In this document: positions 24,568-32,985 of the stretch, piece by piece
How the letters are laid out: every line of letters begins with the position of its first letter
How positions within the stretch are numbered: the first letter of the stretch is position 1
DNA from: UBA1413 sp964567485
Lineage (GTDB): Bacteria; Bacteroidota; Bacteroidia; Bacteroidales; Prolixibacteraceae
Direction: 5' to 3'
DNA length: 64,000 nucleotides
Assembly (NCBI GenBank): GCA_964567485.1
Contig: CAZMMX010000016.1
Span: 7,376 to 71,375 of the forward strand
Notes under the pieces: generated by a model
Databases searched by the model: none
The model's input: only the letters and a program-made list of their open reading frames with translations
Told to the model about the DNA's origin: nothing
Position numbers and translations under genes: made by a program

Positions 24568-25263
24568 TTAATCATCCCGGCCTGTGAGCATGCCAACATA
24601 GTAGAGCAGCATGGCCAGGGAGGAGAGGGCGGCGATTACATAGGTAGAGGCGGCCCATCCCAGGGCTTCTTTAGCCTTTCCCTGCGACATGGAATTGGTA
24701 ATACCGGCAGATGAAAGCCAGGCCAAAGCCCTGCGGCTGGCGTCGAACTCCACAGGAAGGGTGATAAAAGCAAAGAGGGTAAAAATGGCGTACCCGATCA
24801 CAATGATGATCAGAGCGGTTTGCATCGGGATCAGATTTCCCAGCAGGAAAGATCCGAAGAAGAGCACCATGAACATGATATTCATCACCCGGGAGGTCAC
24901 ATTCTGCACCGGCACCAGGGTACTGCGCAGTTCCAGCCAGGCATATCCCCGGGCATGCTGCAGGGCATGGCCCGTCTCATGGGCGGCCACGGCGGCGGCC
25001 GCCACACTGCGGCCGTTAAAAACATCGGGACTCAGATTAACGGTCTTCGTCAACGGATTATAATGATCTGTCAACTGTCCGGGCACCGAAGTCACCTTCA
25101 CATCGTAACAACCGTTTTCATTGAGCATCTTCCGGGCCAGTTCACTGCCGCTCAGATTCCCGGCTATGGGAATGGTGGAATACTCCCTGAATTTCGCCTT
25201 AAGCCGGTTCCCGGCAATCAGGCTCAAAATAAAAAAGAAACCAAATATGATCCAAAGTAACAT
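24568..25263 (-). CDS. Zinc metallopeptidase, YugP family
   Basis: Membrane-bound zinc metallopeptidase, 231 residues. An N-terminal membrane helix (MLLWIIFGFFFILSLIAG) is followed by a cytosolic/peripheral domain with the catalytic HExxH, His95-Glu96-Thr-Gly-His99 in AAHETGHALQH. There are then two further hydrophobic hairpins (VMNIMFMVLFFGSFLLG and LIIIVIGYAIFTLFAFITLP) with the second-half EFDASRRAL motif that supplies the third zinc ligand in this family, and a C-terminal helix. Length is typical. The physiological substrate is not known for the family. It is a stand-alone gene, convergent with nothing and downstream of the CDF transporter on the same strand. Confidence 0.88.
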   Translation of the reverse strand: MLLWIIFGFFFILSLIAGNRLKAKFREYSTIPIAGNLSGSELARKMLNENGCYDVKVTSVPGQLTDHYNPLTKTVNLSPDVFNGRSVAAAAVAAHETGHALQHARGYAWLELRSTLVPVQNVTSRVMNIMFMVLFFGSFLLGNLIPMQTALIIIVIGYAIFTLFAFITLPVEFDASRRALAWLSSAGITNSMSQGKAKEALGWAASTYVIAALSSLAMLLYYVGMLTGRDD

Positions 25264-25557
25264 AACCCTGTTTTTTTCTGATTCAACTAATACATTAAGG
25301 TGATTCTCTCAAATAAAATGCCAAAGAACAGTAGGGAAACGAAGCACCCCGAAATGACAAAACCCAGCGGCATGGCGTACCTCAACAAAGACAAATTGGC
25401 AGCTCCTTTGGTTTTGCTGACGCCTGAATAAAACCGGATTTCGCGCCACACCGTTTGAATACCCATAACCCCTGACTCCTGGTGAGTCCCGGCGATTTTT
25501 CTTTATCAGGGTTCATGTCACTGGCAATAGCTGATCCGTACTGTAATTCCCTATGGA
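25264..25557. other. Intergenic region without recognised features
   Basis: About 290 bases between the CDF transporter and the zinc peptidase, both minus strand. No open reading frame with coding character, no clear terminator and no promoter consensus could be supported. Confidence 0.4.
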
Positions 25558-26469
25558 CTATTCATCGGTCACGTCGGGTTCAAAGAAAACCCACTGGATA
25601 TCGGGATTGGCTTCCTTCAAGGCGGCTTCGCAGAGGTTAATGGCCCTAATCAGCGCATCGACCGAACCCGCGGCCTTCATCCTGGCTTTCACCGCCACCA
25701 TGATGCGGGGGCCCAACTGAAGGGTAATCAGGTGAAGCACATGGTCGATTTCAGGCCTCTCTTCCAGGATCTGGCGAATATGTTCCCGCGTTTCATCATC
25801 GGAACTCTGGCCGATCAGCAAACTTTTTACCTTATAAGCCAGGAAGAAAGAGATGATAATCAAAAGTACGCCGATGCCGATGCTCCCAATGGCATCGAAC
25901 ACAGGGTTGCCGGTGATGACGGAGAGCACCACGGCCAAAAGGGCAAAACTCAAACCCAGCAAGGCGGCCGTATCCTCTCCCAAGACCACGATAAGCTCAC
26001 TCTGACGGCTGCTCTTCACCCATTTCCACAAGGAGATGTTATGTTTTACCTTTTTGATTTGGGTGAGACAGCCCCACAGGGAAGCGGCTTCGAGCAGAAG
26101 GCTTACCGAGAGGACAGCCACCGCGATCATCGGACTTCGCAGTCCCTCATGTGCGCCAATCTTATGGATGCCCTCGTAAACGGAAAACAAGCCGCCCATA
26201 CTGAACAGGATCAGGGCTACGATGAACGACCAGAAGTAGATTTCCTTTCCGTACCCCAGGGGATGCTCGGTATCGGGACCTTTTTTCGCAGCCTTCAGTC
26301 CGAAAAACAGGAGCCCCTGATTTCCGCAATCGGCATAGGAGTGGATGGCCTCGGCCAGCATGGCTCCGGAACCGGTGATGATGGCTGCTGCCGTCTTGGT
26401 GATGGCAATACCCAAATTGGCCAGCAAGGCAAATAAAATCGATTTTACAGAAGAAGCATGATGTGACAT
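25558..26469 (-). CDS. Cation diffusion facilitator (CDF) family transporter
   Basis: Divalent-cation/proton antiporter of the inner membrane, 303 residues. The N-terminal membrane domain opens with helix ILFALLANLGIAITKTAAAIIT, then the metal-site helix AEAIHSYADCGNQ (the HxxxD pattern of the family), the GYGKEIYFWSF block, and three further helices including EDTAALLGLSFALLAVV with a second Asp site. The C-terminal cytosolic domain (about 205-300) has the ferredoxin-like dimerisation fold (DHVLHLITLQLGPRIMVAVKARM). Specific metal (zinc, iron or manganese) cannot be told. It is preceded by 200 bases of non-coding sequence shared with the divergent carbamate kinase gene. Confidence 0.9.
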   Translation of the reverse strand: MSHHASSVKSILFALLANLGIAITKTAAAIITGSGAMLAEAIHSYADCGNQGLLFFGLKAAKKGPDTEHPLGYGKEIYFWSFIVALILFSMGGLFSVYEGIHKIGAHEGLRSPMIAVAVLSVSLLLEAASLWGCLTQIKKVKHNISLWKWVKSSRQSELIVVLGEDTAALLGLSFALLAVVLSVITGNPVFDAIGSIGIGVLLIIISFFLAYKVKSLLIGQSSDDETREHIRQILEERPEIDHVLHLITLQLGPRIMVAVKARMKAAGSVDALIRAINLCEAALKEANPDIQWVFFEPDVTDE

Positions 26470-26669
26470 GAAGCAATTCTTTTCAGGGTGTCAAACGGAG
26501 CATAGAACGGTGTTGTAACAATCAACCAAAATACACTTTTTCTTTTCACGATGATGAGTAAAGCGATTGTTTGAATCGGTTAAATTTCTTTTATTTGAGC
26601 AATTGCCGGCAAGTGTTGCCGTGCCGGAGGAATCTCCGCTGAAACCTTTGAACTGTCATATACAAACTG

Positions 26670-27623
26670 ATGAGTAAATTAGCCGTCACCGCCTTGGGAG
26701 GCAATGCTCTTCTCCGGGAAAATGAAAAGGGAACCATTGAGGAGCAGGAGGAGAATGCCGCCGAGACCATTGAGAACCTCATTTTTCTCATCAGGGAGGG
26801 GTACGACCTGGTCATCACCCATGGCAATGGTCCTCAGGTGGGGAATATCCTGATGAGGAATGACGCCGGCGAACTGATGTACAATATCGCCCCCATGCCT
26901 CTCGACATCTGCGTGGCCGATTCGCAGGGAGGGATCGGATATATGATCGAGCGGATGCTGAGAAATGTGCTCAATAAACAGGGCATCCGTAAAAATGTGG
27001 TCACCCTGGTCAACATGGTGTTGGTAGACCCTGAGGATCCTGCCTTCAGCAACCCGCTGAAGGGCATCGGCAAGATCTATCCCTTAGAGGAGGCCCGTAA
27101 ACTGGAACAGGAAAAGAAATGGATCTTCAAGCCCTCGGGGAAAAGCATAGGAGGCTTCCGCAGGGTGGTCGCCTCACCACAGCCCAAAGATATCATGAAT
27201 AAGGAGGTGATTGAAGCCCTGGCCCGGGCCGGAAATATCGTTATCGCTGCCGGGGGTGGAGGAATTCCCGTATACTTCGACGCTCACCACAACGTGAGAA
27301 CCGTTGACGCGGTCATCGACAAGGACCTGGCCTCCTCACTCCTGGCCTCCCAGATCGGCGCCGACGAGCTCTACATCCTCACCGATGTGCCCTTTATCTT
27401 TAAAGACTTCGGAAAACCAACCCAGGAAAAGCTGGAATTCCTCGATTATGCCGATACCCTGAAGTACCTCGAATCTGGCACCTTCGGCGAAGGGTCCATG
27501 GCTCCCAAAATCAGGGCCTGTCTGAATTTCATCGCCAACGGGGGACAAAAAAGCGTGATCACCGAAGCCAAAAAACTGGAGGACAAACGTTACGGCTCCA
27601 AAATCACCATGCATTACGACTGA
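26670..27623 (+). CDS. arcC: Carbamate kinase
   Basis: Transfers phosphate between carbamoyl phosphate and ADP to yield ATP, carbon dioxide and ammonia. The 317-residue product has the amino-acid-kinase fold with LGGNALLRENEKG, VITHGNGPQVGN, the substrate-binding DSQGGIGYMIERML, and the nucleotide-binding ELYILTDVPFIFKDFGKP. All are typical of ArcC, and the length matches. The next gene in the same direction, 74-100 bases on, is ornithine carbamoyltransferase, so together they can turn citrulline into ornithine with ATP gain. No arginine deiminase gene is nearby. It has a gap of about 200 bases upstream with AT-rich sequence but no exact promoter consensus. Confidence 0.95.
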   Translation: MSKLAVTALGGNALLRENEKGTIEEQEENAAETIENLIFLIREGYDLVITHGNGPQVGNILMRNDAGELMYNIAPMPLDICVADSQGGIGYMIERMLRNVLNKQGIRKNVVTLVNMVLVDPEDPAFSNPLKGIGKIYPLEEARKLEQEKKWIFKPSGKSIGGFRRVVASPQPKDIMNKEVIEALARAGNIVIAAGGGGIPVYFDAHHNVRTVDAVIDKDLASSLLASQIGADELYILTDVPFIFKDFGKPTQEKLEFLDYADTLKYLESGTFGEGSMAPKIRACLNFIANGGQKSVITEAKKLEDKRYGSKITMHYD

Positions 27624-27691
27624 TACAATTCATCATAAATCGTAAATCTTAAGTCTTACCTCTGAGGTCTTAGTTGTAAGGAGAGGAATAT

Positions 27692-27699
27692 TAACTTTG
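27692..27699 (+). promoter_or_regulatory. -7 promoter element for ornithine carbamoyltransferase
   Basis: TAACTTTG matches TAnnTTTG and lies 25 bases before the ATG at 27724. It overlaps an in-frame TTG at 27697, which therefore cannot be the start. The -33 element is poor. Confidence 0.55.
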
Positions 27700-27723
27700 T
27701 TGGAAACGCTAAAAAAAAATGAT

Positions 27724-28722
27724 ATGGCCTACAATCTTAAAAACCGCAATTTCTTGAAGCTTTTGGATTTCACCCCGCGTGAGATCTCTTTTTTGCTGGA
27801 ACTGGCTGCAGACCTCAAAAAAGCCAAGTATTCAGGAACGGAGCAACAGATGCTCAGGGGCAGGAATATCGCCCTGATCTTTGAAAAGACCTCCACGCGC
27901 ACGCGCTGTGCCTTTGAGGTGGCGGCCTGCGACCAGGGGGCCCATGTCACATACCTGGGGCCTTCGGGAACACAGATCGGCCAGAAGGAGTCGATGAAGG
28001 ATACAGCCCGGGTACTGGGAAGAATGTACGATGCCATCGAATACCGCGGATTCGGTCAGAAGATCGTGGAGGAGCTGGCGGCTTATGCCGGGGTGCCGGT
28101 ATGGAATGGGCTGACCGATGAGTTTCACCCCACGCAGATCCTGGCCGACTTTCTCACCATGCAGGAACATTCTGACAAGCCGCTGTCGCAACTCAAATTC
28201 TGCTATTTGGGCGATGCCCGTAACAATATGGGAAATTCCCTGATGGTGGGGGCTGCCAAAATGGGCATGGACTTCAGGGCGGCCGCTCCTGCGGAGTGCC
28301 AGCCATCGGATGAATTACAGCAGACCAGCCGGGAGATCACCGCCCACACCGGGGGAAAAATCCTGATTACCGCCGATGTCGCGGAAGCCGTCAGGGATTG
28401 TGACTTCCTTTATACCGATGTGTGGGTCTCCATGGGAGAACCCGACCATGTGTGGGCCGAAAGAATCGCCCTGCTCCAGCCTTACCAGGTAAACCGGAAA
28501 ACCATGGAACTTACCGGAAATCCCCGTTGCAAATTCCTCCACTGTCTGCCTGCATACCATAACCGGGACACCAAAACAGGAGAACAGATCTTCCGGAAAT
28601 TTGGCATTGATGCCATGGAAGTCACCGATGAGGTGTTCGAAAGCGAAGCCTCCATCGTGTGGGATGAGGCCGAAAACCGGATGCACACCATCAAGGCGGT
28701 CATGGTCGCCACACTGGCCTGA
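27724..28722 (+). CDS. Ornithine carbamoyltransferase
   Basis: Catalyses ornithine plus carbamoyl phosphate to citrulline and phosphate, or the reverse in catabolism. The ATG at 27724 is chosen because the upstream in-frame TTG sits inside the promoter element. The 332-residue protein carries the carbamoyl-phosphate motif Ser57-Thr-Arg-Thr-Arg61 in FEKTSTRTR, ARVLGRMYDAIEYRGF, the FHPTQILADFLTM block, GDARNNMGNSLM for ornithine, the SMGE loop and HCLP at about His273. These are features of true ornithine carbamoyltransferase rather than the acetylornithine enzyme common in Bacteroidota. Its position next to carbamate kinase favours a catabolic (ArcB-like) role, which is an inference. Confidence 0.92.
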   Translation: MAYNLKNRNFLKLLDFTPREISFLLELAADLKKAKYSGTEQQMLRGRNIALIFEKTSTRTRCAFEVAACDQGAHVTYLGPSGTQIGQKESMKDTARVLGRMYDAIEYRGFGQKIVEELAAYAGVPVWNGLTDEFHPTQILADFLTMQEHSDKPLSQLKFCYLGDARNNMGNSLMVGAAKMGMDFRAAAPAECQPSDELQQTSREITAHTGGKILITADVAEAVRDCDFLYTDVWVSMGEPDHVWAERIALLQPYQVNRKTMELTGNPRCKFLHCLPAYHNRDTKTGEQIFRKFGIDAMEVTDEVFESEASIVWDEAENRMHTIKAVMVATLA

Positions 28723-28730
28723 AAAAGTAA

Positions 28731-28788
28731 CCGGTGTCCTGCGGTCCGGTAACCGGTAACCGGCGCTTCGCCGGTGGCCTGCGGTCCG
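28731..28788. repeat. Short direct repeats and hairpin behind ornithine carbamoyltransferase
   Basis: Two 18-bp copies (28731-28748, 28771-28788) of CCGGTGKCCTGCGGTCCG, 40 bases apart with one mismatch. A 7-bp ACCGGCG hairpin (28759-28775) lies between them. It may be an RNA-end structure for the convergent genes; no T tract follows. Confidence 0.5.
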
Positions 28789-28847
28789 TTCAACGCTATT
28801 CAGGCATTGACACACTGATCACCGGTCGCCGGTCTCCAGTATTTTGT

Positions 28848-29546
28848 TCAGTACTCCTCCACCTTGCCCAGCCCTTCGATAATTCTGGAGATCTTGGGGG
28901 ATCCCTTATAGGTCACCTTGCCCACGCCTTCGATCTTCACATCGAGGAGGTCAGTGGCGTGAACGCTGCCGAAGCCGACCCCTTCCACCCTGAAATTCAC
29001 CTCTTTGGCAGTCATCTCCCGGGCGTTGACATGGGCGGCGCCGGCTACCCTTACCGAGAGACTCCCGGTGATTCCCGACAAGTCAAAAATGGCCCCTCCA
29101 TTGGTGATTACTTCGACAGAGCGGGCCTTCATCTTCATGTTCACATGGGCTCCCCCGTCAACAAGGACACTGAAATCCCCCACTTCCACGAAACCATCGG
29201 TGACCAGTTTCATCCCTCCCCGGGCATGAAGGGCAGTGAGATCACTGTACCCGATGTGGAGTTCCATACGGGTCAGGTTAAAACTGGGTTTACTCACCGA
29301 TATTTCCAGGGTGGAGCCATTAATCTCGACCTCCAGGGCATCGTACAGGTCATCAGAAGGGGCGTTCACCTTCAGGTAAGGTCTCTCTGTCTGATAGAGA
29401 AATACTTTGAAATTCCCTTCGACAAAAACTTTATCGAAACGGCTCACCTCGTAATTCCGTGATTTTCCGTCATCACGACCTTCTGCAAGAGGCTTTGCCT
29501 GAGCCAACACCGGCAACAGGAGCAGGAAGATCAGAAATTGTCTCAT
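28848..29546 (-). CDS. DUF2807 (GIN domain) secreted protein
   Basis: Exported protein of 232 residues with a signal peptide (FLIFLLLLPVLAQA) and one DUF2807/GIN-type domain. The domain is a right-handed, beta-helix-like fold with repeated short strands such as FDKVFVEGNFKVFLYQ, LTALHARGGMKLV, FSVLVDGGAHVNMKM, VEVITNGGAIFDLSG and LSVRVAGAAHVN. These regularly spaced G-G-A turns are the hallmark of the family, which is very common in Bacteroidota and has no firmly established function. A -7 promoter element (TATCTTTG) lies about 26 bases upstream. The gene stands alone, convergent with ornithine carbamoyltransferase. Confidence 0.88.
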   Translation of the reverse strand: MRQFLIFLLLLPVLAQAKPLAEGRDDGKSRNYEVSRFDKVFVEGNFKVFLYQTERPYLKVNAPSDDLYDALEVEINGSTLEISVSKPSFNLTRMELHIGYSDLTALHARGGMKLVTDGFVEVGDFSVLVDGGAHVNMKMKARSVEVITNGGAIFDLSGITGSLSVRVAGAAHVNAREMTAKEVNFRVEGVGFGSVHATDLLDVKIEGVGKVTYKGSPKISRIIEGLGKVEEY

Positions 29547-29571
29547 TGTAACTGGCTTTTATTCAATAAAA

Positions 29572-29579
29572 CAAAGATA
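29572..29579 (-). promoter_or_regulatory. -7 promoter element for the DUF2807 gene
   Basis: TATCTTTG on the minus strand matches TAnnTTTG, about 26 bases before the start codon. No exact -33 TTTG. Confidence 0.5.
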
Positions 29580-29695
29580 GTGACCTGCCCTCCGCAAGCA
29601 ATGGATTACCGGTGAACAGGGGATAATCGGCGATAAAAGTGCCGATGTGGTCAACGGAATAAGATTTTCCCCGGCAGGTCAGACGGGGCAGCATG

Positions 29696-30313
29696 TCAGC
29701 TCATCTGCTCCATGCCACCGGGTCTCCGGAGCAGGGAATGGACATAAAACAGGAAATAGATGATCAGGGCAAAAAGCACGGCAGGAACCAACACATCGAT
29801 CCACTTCAGAAATTGGAAGAAAAAAAGGATGCGGACGACGTAAGCCATCGACATCAGGGTCAGTATAAACATGGGCAGAACCAGCCGTTTTTCCCGGCGT
29901 TCCATGATAAACCAGGCCATGGCGATCCAAATGACTCCCAGACTGATAAGAGCGGCGCCTTCAGCATATTTGGGAATCAGGAATTTGATAATCCCGTAAA
30001 TGAGAGGAATGAGGCCGGCACCCATCAGTCCGCGTAACAGGCTGCGGAAAAGCCGCGACTTGCCATAAGCATCTTCCGGACAGGGGAAAAGGGAGAACTT
30101 TCTGACAGGTTCTTCAAATTCAGGGGAGGCCAGATCCTCCTCGCTTCTGATGATTCCCCGGCGAAGAGCTTCCCGCACCGCCTCTTCAGCAGCTTCGGGT
30201 TGGTAATGCTTCCGCATTTTCAACGCCTTTACCAGTTCGCCATGCGACAAAGCCCTGATTTTAGAAACCATGGTCCCCGGAGAACCCTCCCGATCCTTCT
30301 CTTCCATTGCCAT
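29696..30313 (-). CDS. Unknown integral membrane protein
   Basis: I do not recognise a named family. The 205-residue product has a soluble N-terminal part (about 1-85) with a charged helical pattern (EAAEEAVREALRRGIIRSEEDL), then four hydrophobic segments: LMGAGLIPLIYGIIKFLI, GAALISLGVIWIAMAWFIM, LVLPMFILTLMSMAYVVRIL and ILFFFQFLKWIDVLVPAVLF/ALIIYFLFYVH. No catalytic residues stand out. It is divergent from the alcohol dehydrogenase gene. A role at the inner membrane is all that can be said. Confidence 0.7.
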   Translation of the reverse strand: MAMEEKDREGSPGTMVSKIRALSHGELVKALKMRKHYQPEAAEEAVREALRRGIIRSEEDLASPEFEEPVRKFSLFPCPEDAYGKSRLFRSLLRGLMGAGLIPLIYGIIKFLIPKYAEGAALISLGVIWIAMAWFIMERREKRLVLPMFILTLMSMAYVVRILFFFQFLKWIDVLVPAVLFALIIYFLFYVHSLLRRPGGMEQMS

Positions 30314-30348
30314 TTTATTTTGTCAGGGCCGAATTTAAGAACATTTTC

Positions 30349-30356
30349 TATTTTTG
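30349..30356 (+). promoter_or_regulatory. -7 promoter element for the alcohol dehydrogenase
   Basis: TATTTTTG matches TAnnTTTG and lies 34 bases before the ATG at 30390. A TTTG lies upstream but at 26 bases, longer than the usual spacing. Confidence 0.45.
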
Positions 30357-30389
30357 ATTGTTGAATGAAGCGTATAAAAACTTATAGCT

Positions 30390-31550
30390 ATGTACAATTT
30401 TGAGTATAAAAATCCGGTAAAGATCATTTTCGGGAAAGGAACCATCGCCAAACTAACAGAGGAAATCCCTGCAAATCAAAGAATCCTTCTCACTTACGGG
30501 GGAGGGAGCATCTTTAAAAACGGGGTGTACGACCAGGTGAAGAAAGCTCTGGCAGGATTTGACGTGGTGGAATTCGGAGGAATTGAAGCCAATCCCACTT
30601 ATGAAACCTGTATGAAAGCCCTGGAAGTGGCGAAAAAGGAGAACATCGGATTCCTGCTGGCTGTTGGGGGAGGTTCCGTGATTGACGGCACCAAGTTTAT
30701 CGCTGCTGCCGCCTATTATGAAAAGGGGGATCCCTGGGATTTCCTCTCAGGAAAGGATACAGACCCGGTGACCCGGGCCATGCCTCTGGGCACCGTTCTT
30801 ACCCTTCCGGCCACCGGTTCTGAAATGAACGGCAACTCCGTCATTTCCCGGGTCAGCACCCAGGAGAAGATGTCTTTTGGATCTGCGGCGGTTATGCCCC
30901 GCTTCTCCATTCTCGACCCCGAGACCATCTTTTCCCTTCCCGACCGTCAGGTGGCCAACGGCGTGGTCGATGCCTTTGTGCATGTGATGGAACAATACCT
31001 GACCTTCCCGGTGAACGCCCCGCTCCAGGACCGCATGGCCGAAGGCATTCTCCTTACCCTGATCGAAGAGGGACCGAAAGTGCTCGAAAACAGAACCGAC
31101 TATGATGCTGCCGCCAATTTCATGTGGAGCGCCACCATGGCCCTGAACGGACTCATCGGTCAGGGAGTGCCCCAGGATTGGGCCACCCATGGTATCGGCC
31201 ATGAACTCACTGCCTTCCACGGCATTGACCACGCACGTACCCTGGCCATCGTGCTCCCCGGCGTCATGAATATCCGCAGAAAAGTGAAAGCAGAGAAAAT
31301 CCTCCAGTACGGAGAACGCATCTGGGGAATCACAGAAGGAACCATAGATGAGCGAATCGACAGGACCATAACCAGTACGGTCGGGTTCTTTGAAAAGATG
31401 GGAACGCCCACCACCCTCTCTTACTACGGAGTGACCGATTCCACCATCGAAAAAATCGAAAAAAGATTCGCTGCCAGGAATACCCTTCTGGGAGAGAAAA
31501 GAGATATCGACAGCAAGGTGACCCGCGCCATCCTTACCGACAGGCTCTGA
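30390..31550 (+). CDS. Iron-containing alcohol dehydrogenase, YqhD/BdhA type
   Basis: NAD(P)H-dependent alcohol/aldehyde reductase of the metal-dependent group III family, 386 residues. The N-terminal nucleotide domain contains the LLTYGGGSIFKNGVYDQV and FLLAVGGGSVIDGTKFIAAA motifs (GGGS loop binds the dinucleotide). The C-terminal helical domain holds the metal ligands, with FVHVMEQYLTFP and the diagnostic GIGHELTAFHGIDHARTLAI histidines. Length and motifs match YqhD-type enzymes that reduce reactive aldehydes or butyraldehyde. A terminator follows at 31659. It appears to be a single-gene unit; the physiological substrate cannot be told from sequence. Confidence 0.92.
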   Translation: MYNFEYKNPVKIIFGKGTIAKLTEEIPANQRILLTYGGGSIFKNGVYDQVKKALAGFDVVEFGGIEANPTYETCMKALEVAKKENIGFLLAVGGGSVIDGTKFIAAAAYYEKGDPWDFLSGKDTDPVTRAMPLGTVLTLPATGSEMNGNSVISRVSTQEKMSFGSAAVMPRFSILDPETIFSLPDRQVANGVVDAFVHVMEQYLTFPVNAPLQDRMAEGILLTLIEEGPKVLENRTDYDAAANFMWSATMALNGLIGQGVPQDWATHGIGHELTAFHGIDHARTLAIVLPGVMNIRRKVKAEKILQYGERIWGITEGTIDERIDRTITSTVGFFEKMGTPTTLSYYGVTDSTIEKIEKRFAARNTLLGEKRDIDSKVTRAILTDRL

Positions 31551-31658
31551 GAACCATAAACCATTCAGGGGATGAGGAAATGACCATGCCTGCATACCCG
31601 TAAGACCACATCTTCCCCCTTCCCATGGGTTATCAGGGGATAATCGATTTTATTTATG

Positions 31659-31705
31659 AAGCCGCAGAAAGATGATTTTTCTGCGGCTTTCTATTTTCAT
31701 TTTCC
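31659..31705 (+). terminator. Rho-independent terminator after the alcohol dehydrogenase
   Basis: 12-bp stem AAGCCGCAGAAA/TTTCTGCGGCTT (31659-31670 with 31678-31689), seven-base loop, followed by T-rich sequence. Confidence 0.88.
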
Positions 31706-31772
31706 TTAACTTGCATAAAATATAAAAGAGGCATCAATATTAATTTTCCAAAACCTCAAAATTACAACCATC

Positions 31773-32918
31773 ATGAAATCTACACTTTACTTTACACTCT
31801 TTTTGTTCTTTCTCTTTCCGCTTGTTTCGCAGGCCCAGGTTACTGATTACCTGAACATGCTTGGGGAAGAGTGGACCAGCAATACCTGGCGAAATCAGGT
31901 CATGACCACCAATGAATTCGATACCGGTGGAAGGATAAAAAAAACAACCTTGTCAGAATGGGATACCCTTGCCTCAAAATGGGTCGACTATACCATCATG
32001 ACCTATACCCTGAACGAGGACAATACCGTTAAGGAAACCCTGACAAAAATCTGGAATGAGGATGATGAGATCTGGGAGAATGGCATGAAAACCACCTTTA
32101 CATACAACTCCTCCAAAGAGGTTCTGACCCAGACCATTTTTATGTATGCAGATCCCGACTGGATGGAATACTCCTCCATTGCATACACCTACAACAGCTC
32201 AGGACAGCTGACCCGGGAGCTGGTGAGAAGCCTCAGCTTCTTTACAGGAATGATGGAGGATTACAGCGAGGAGATTTACGAATACAATAGCGACGGAACC
32301 GAAAGCAGAAGCACTTACCGGACCAAACCCGACGGAGGCACCACCTTTCTGGATGCAAGCCGAAACAGTTACGGCTACAAAACAGAAAACGGACACAAAG
32401 TGGTCGCCACGGTGGTTTTTGAGATTTTTGACGGCGAAAATTGGGTTAACGACAGCAGGTCCCTTCACGCTTACAACAGCGATGCCACGGTGAATGAGGT
32501 GATCGACCAGGAGTATGACCAGGAAGTATGGACAAACAGTGCCAAGGAGATGTACGCTTACAAAGAGGGTCGACTCTGGCAGGTGGTCAGTCAGGAGTGG
32601 AACCCTGCTCTTCCGGGATGGGAGAATGTTTCCCGGGTCACCCTCAATTATCAGGGCACCACCGCTGTTTCCCGGCCACTGACCGCAGAAGTGAAGGCGT
32701 ATCCCAATCCTTTTACCGGGGAAGTCCGTATCGGATATGCGGGAACTTCATCCTTCCATGGGCAGCTCTTCGGTTCCGGCGGACAGCTATTGATGGACCT
32801 TCCGGAAATGCGGGACGGAGAGACGCTCCACCTGGAACAGCTGCCACAAGGCCTCTATTATTTTCGGACCATCACTCCGGCCGGAGGGAAAACCCTTCCG
32901 TTGGTCAAGGTGAAGTAA
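31773..32918 (+). CDS. T9SS-exported protein with WxxxW/TYxYN repeats
   Basis: Secreted 381-residue protein of unknown function. The signal peptide ends near residue 21 (LVSQAQ). The body (about 25-300) is built of six or seven repeats of 40-45 residues, each with a Trp-rich strand (W....W....) followed by a YTYN/AYNSDG-type strand, e.g. YTLNEDNTVKETLTKIWNED, FTYNSSKEVLTQTIFMY, AYTYNSSGQLTRELVRSL and AYNSDATVNEVIDQEYDQ. This recalls YD-like or DUF-type beta repeats. The C-terminal 80 residues are a T9SS sorting domain (KAYPNPFTGEVRIGY ... LPQGLYYFRTI). It is likely a surface or extracellular protein; no enzymatic motif. Confidence 0.8.
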   Translation: MKSTLYFTLFLFFLFPLVSQAQVTDYLNMLGEEWTSNTWRNQVMTTNEFDTGGRIKKTTLSEWDTLASKWVDYTIMTYTLNEDNTVKETLTKIWNEDDEIWENGMKTTFTYNSSKEVLTQTIFMYADPDWMEYSSIAYTYNSSGQLTRELVRSLSFFTGMMEDYSEEIYEYNSDGTESRSTYRTKPDGGTTFLDASRNSYGYKTENGHKVVATVVFEIFDGENWVNDSRSLHAYNSDATVNEVIDQEYDQEVWTNSAKEMYAYKEGRLWQVVSQEWNPALPGWENVSRVTLNYQGTTAVSRPLTAEVKAYPNPFTGEVRIGYAGTSSFHGQLFGSGGQLLMDLPEMRDGETLHLEQLPQGLYYFRTITPAGGKTLPLVKVK

Positions 32919-32948
32919 AAGACCGCGATTTCTCAGTAATCCACACAG

Positions 32949-32985
32949 AGAACCGGTAGTCTTGAAAGCTACCGGTTCTTTTCCA
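32949..32985 (+). terminator. Terminator between convergent genes
   Basis: AACCGGTAG (32951-32959) pairs with CTACCGGTT (32969-32977), nine-base loop, followed by CTTTTCC on the plus strand. It ends the T9SS protein gene and overlaps the stop codon of the convergent aminotransferase. Confidence 0.75.

Noticed and set aside
24094..24571. Plus-strand open frames of 71 and 145 codons through the structured-RNA region
   Set aside because: They have no recognisable domain and are rich in Ser, Pro, Leu and Arg as expected from antisense of a structured GC-rich RNA. The only good promoter lies on the other strand.
27697..27723. TTG at 27697 as start of ornithine carbamoyltransferase
   Set aside because: It lies inside the TAACTTTG promoter element, so it cannot be in the mRNA; the ATG at 27724 also matches the usual family start.
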